A stretch of 64,000 bases of DNA from NCBI RefSeq assembly GCF_000832125.1, contig NZ_JPRK01000009.1, positions 173,673-237,672 on the forward strand, given 5' to 3'. A model generated the notes under the pieces. The model had not been told where the DNA came from. It ran no database searches and was given only the letters and a program-made list of their open reading frames with translations. The stretch's first letter is position 1; the number at the start of each line of letters is the position of its first letter. This DNA is from Flavobacterium hibernum (GTDB lineage: Bacteria; Bacteroidota; Bacteroidia; Flavobacteriales; Flavobacteriaceae). The translations under genes were made by a program, and so were the position numbers. This document shows, piece after piece, positions 61,942 to 64,000 of the stretch.

Positions 61942-63870
61942 ATGCACTTTAAACATCCCGAAATTCTATACTTTCTGTTTTTATTGATTGTTCCTATTTT
62001 GGTTCATTTATTTCAATTACGACGTTTTAAAATATCCTATTTTAGTAATGTTCGTTTCTTAAAAGAACTTTCGATTCAAACCCGAAAAAGTTCTAAAATC
62101 AAAAAAAGATTATTACTAGCCACTCGTTTATTACTCTTAACGTGTATCATTTTGGCTTTTGCTCAACCTTTTTTTGAAGCCAAAGACGCTAAAAATGCTA
62201 CAAACGAAATGTACATTATTCTGGACAATTCGTTTAGTATGCAGGCAAAAGGTAAAAAAGGCGAATTACTAAAACGCACTGTTCAGGAATTGCTGGAAAA
62301 TACGCCAGAGAATACCCAATTTTCATTGTTGACTAACACCGAAAATTTCTGGAATACTGATATCAAATCATCAAAAAGTGCTTTGCAAAATTTGCAATAT
62401 AGTGCAACTCCTTTTGAGCTTCCGTCGATTATGGCGAAGATAAAAGCGCACAAATCAGCTTATAAAAAAGACATTGTCATTATTACCGATGCAGTTGGTT
62501 TAACAGATAAAGATGTCAAAAATATTGATACTGACGAGAAACCCTATTTTATTGTTCCAGAAGCCGAGCAGAAAAACAACATTGCAATTGATAGCGTTTT
62601 TATCAATCAAACTTTAGAAAACTTCTATGAAATAAGCGTTAATTTATCGGCTTATGGAGAAGATTTTAAACCGGTTTCGATGGCATTATACAACCAAAAT
62701 AAACTGATTGCCAAAACGATTATTAATTTTGACGCGAAGAAAAAGAAAATAAACTTCACGATTCCAAAAGAAGCTTTTGATGGATATGTAACGATCGAAG
62801 ACAACGGCTTGACTTATGACAACAAATTGTATTTTAGTATTTCTAAAGCTAAAAAAACGAATGTTATAAGTATTGGAGAACCTGAAAAAAGCAATTTCTT
62901 AGCCCGAATTTTTACATCTGGAGAATTCAATTACAACAATTACTCGATTACCAATTTAGATTACAATAGTTTAGACAAACAAAACACGATCATCTTAAAT
63001 GAATTAGTTGAAATTCCTCAGGCATTACAAACTACTTTAAAAGCTTTTGTTACCAAAGGCGGCAATTTAGTTGTTATTCCTTCTAAAAAAACTTCTATTT
63101 CAAATTTGAATACGTTTTTAGGCAATTTTGGAAAAATTCAATTTGGAGCACTTGAAAATAAAAGTAAACTAATTACCAAAATTAATTTCGATCATCCTTT
63201 GTTTGCAGGCGTTTTCGAGAATAAGATTACCAATTTTCAATATCCCAAAACAGCCAATTCATACAATATTTCAAGTCCATATCCGGCGGTTTTGTCGTAT
63301 GAAGATCAAAGTGTATTTGTAACTACGATTCAAAATCCGGTTTCAGGAATTACAGTTTTCTCTGCGCCTATAAATTCAACAAATTCAAACTTTCAGCAAT
63401 CGCCGTTAATTGTTCCTTTGTTTTATAAAATGGGACAAAACAATCAAAAAACTGGCGTAAATGCTTTAACAATTGGCAACAATCAACCTTATTTTGTTGA
63501 TATTTTACTGACCAAAGATGCAATTCTGGAAGTAAAAGGAAACGAAGACTCGTTTATTCCGATTCAACAAATACTAAATAACAAGGTCAAATTAACATTT
63601 AATGATTTCCCTGAAACAGCTGGAAACTACAGCATTTTTGACAAAAAAGTATGGATTGAAAATCTGAGTTTCAATTACAAAAGAAGCGAAAGTGATTTAA
63701 GTAAGGTAAACACAAATGTGGTTTCAGATTTTAAAACTGCCGATACGATTTCTACTATCTTTAATACGCTACAAACTGAACGAACTGAAAGCCAAATTTG
63801 GAAATGGTTTGTTATCTTTGCACTGTTATTTTTAGCATTAGAAATGGCAATTATTAAATTTGTGAAGTAA
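61942..63870 (+). CDS. BatA/vWA-domain membrane protein
   Basis: The 642-residue protein has a BatA N-terminus (FKHPEILYFLFLLIVPILVHLFQLRRFK) with membrane helices at about 7-25 and 57-78, followed by a von Willebrand A domain whose MIDAS D95-S97-S99 is present in LDNSFSMQ. Long beta-rich extracytoplasmic regions follow, and there is a C-terminal membrane helix (about 622-640). Bat proteins occur in Bacteroidota and are linked to stress or aerotolerance. MoxR and the other bat genes are not next to it, so it is a stand-alone BatA-like protein or part of a split cluster beyond the window. Confidence 0.82.
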   Translation: MHFKHPEILYFLFLLIVPILVHLFQLRRFKISYFSNVRFLKELSIQTRKSSKIKKRLLLATRLLLLTCIILAFAQPFFEAKDAKNATNEMYIILDNSFSMQAKGKKGELLKRTVQELLENTPENTQFSLLTNTENFWNTDIKSSKSALQNLQYSATPFELPSIMAKIKAHKSAYKKDIVIITDAVGLTDKDVKNIDTDEKPYFIVPEAEQKNNIAIDSVFINQTLENFYEISVNLSAYGEDFKPVSMALYNQNKLIAKTIINFDAKKKKINFTIPKEAFDGYVTIEDNGLTYDNKLYFSISKAKKTNVISIGEPEKSNFLARIFTSGEFNYNNYSITNLDYNSLDKQNTIILNELVEIPQALQTTLKAFVTKGGNLVVIPSKKTSISNLNTFLGNFGKIQFGALENKSKLITKINFDHPLFAGVFENKITNFQYPKTANSYNISSPYPAVLSYEDQSVFVTTIQNPVSGITVFSAPINSTNSNFQQSPLIVPLFYKMGQNNQKTGVNALTIGNNQPYFVDILLTKDAILEVKGNEDSFIPIQQILNNKVKLTFNDFPETAGNYSIFDKKVWIENLSFNYKRSESDLSKVNTNVVSDFKTADTISTIFNTLQTERTESQIWKWFVIFALLFLALEMAIIKFVK

Positions 63871-63900
63871 AACGTAAAGTTTTCTTTTAGCTCTTAGTAT

Positions 63901-63998
63901 GTCGTTTCGACGAAGGAGAAATCTCCACGAGAAGCTCGACAAAGATTTGATTCTCATTACGGAGTTACTTGCGGAGATTTCTCCTTCGTCGAAATGAC
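63901..63998. repeat. Long intergenic hairpin repeat, copy 3 (variant arms)
   Basis: The 98-base element has 26-base arms at 63901-63926 and 63973-63998 (GTCGTTTCGACGAAGGAGAA and its complement) with one mismatch. The arms differ from copies 1 and 2 but keep TTTCGA and AGAAATCTCC; the loop shares GAAGCTCGACAAAGATTTGA-like sequence. It reaches the end of the window. Confidence 0.7.
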
Positions 63999-64000
63999 AA

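Overview
This 64 kb window looks like ordinary chromosome from a Flavobacterium-like member of the Bacteroidota (Flavobacteriia). The evidence is low GC, several TAnnTTTG-type -7 promoter elements, no obvious Shine-Dalgarno tracts, many SGC/LNGC-type lipoproteins, TonB/beta-barrel outer-membrane proteins, a type IX secretion C-terminal domain, and a set of small Flavobacteriia-restricted families (DUF6452, DUF6048, DUF6095, DUF6146, DUF6787). No rRNA, tRNA, CRISPR array, transposase or prophage was seen.

Layout. 0-9 kb: a DUF4422 glycan-related protein, a Sua5/YrdC tRNA t6A enzyme, a NifS-type cysteine desulfurase, a duplicated-domain lipoprotein, an Smr protein, DUF2752 and DUF1003 membrane proteins, and a cysteine operon (serine acetyltransferase and CysM) followed by an aldo/keto reductase. 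9-17 kb: a histidine kinase, RlmD with the DUF6452-DUF6048 pair, an amino-acid racemase, two methyltransferases (one THUMP type) and a ZIP metal transporter. 17-23 kb: a TonB-receptor-like beta-barrel protein downstream of two tandem paralogous membrane-anchored AraC regulators. 22-30 kb: MurQ, pentapeptide-repeat, DinB-like and TerC proteins, a cNMP/CBS/DUF294 protein paired with a PolC-like exonuclease, and a 5'-truncated Clp/TssH-type AAA+ remnant. 30-36 kb: topoisomerase IV parE and parC with a DUF1016 (YhcG-type) nuclease gene between them. 36-47 kb: nicotinate phosphoribosyltransferase, a transglutaminase, an FMN reductase, a BrkB-type membrane protein, YchF and a large TonB-dependent receptor. 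47-53 kb: ferredoxin divergent from acyl-CoA reductase, then serC-serA and small hypotheticals. 53-64 kb: a T9SS-exported pectate-lyase-like enzyme, a LolD-like ATPase, a TIGR02757 protein, a DEFD-variant RNA helicase, a lactonase and a BatA/vWA protein.

The genes are mostly housekeeping: cysteine and serine synthesis, tRNA/rRNA modification, topoisomerase IV and NAD salvage. Accessory character is limited to the DUF1016 insertion between parE and parC, the Clp/TssH remnant, the isolated pectate-lyase-like gene and several families of intergenic hairpin repeats. No wholly new multi-gene system is evident. The best candidates for follow-up are the nuclease gene inside the parE-parC unit, with its in-frame palindromes, and the long hairpin repeats recurring near 17.4, 41.5 and 63.9 kb.
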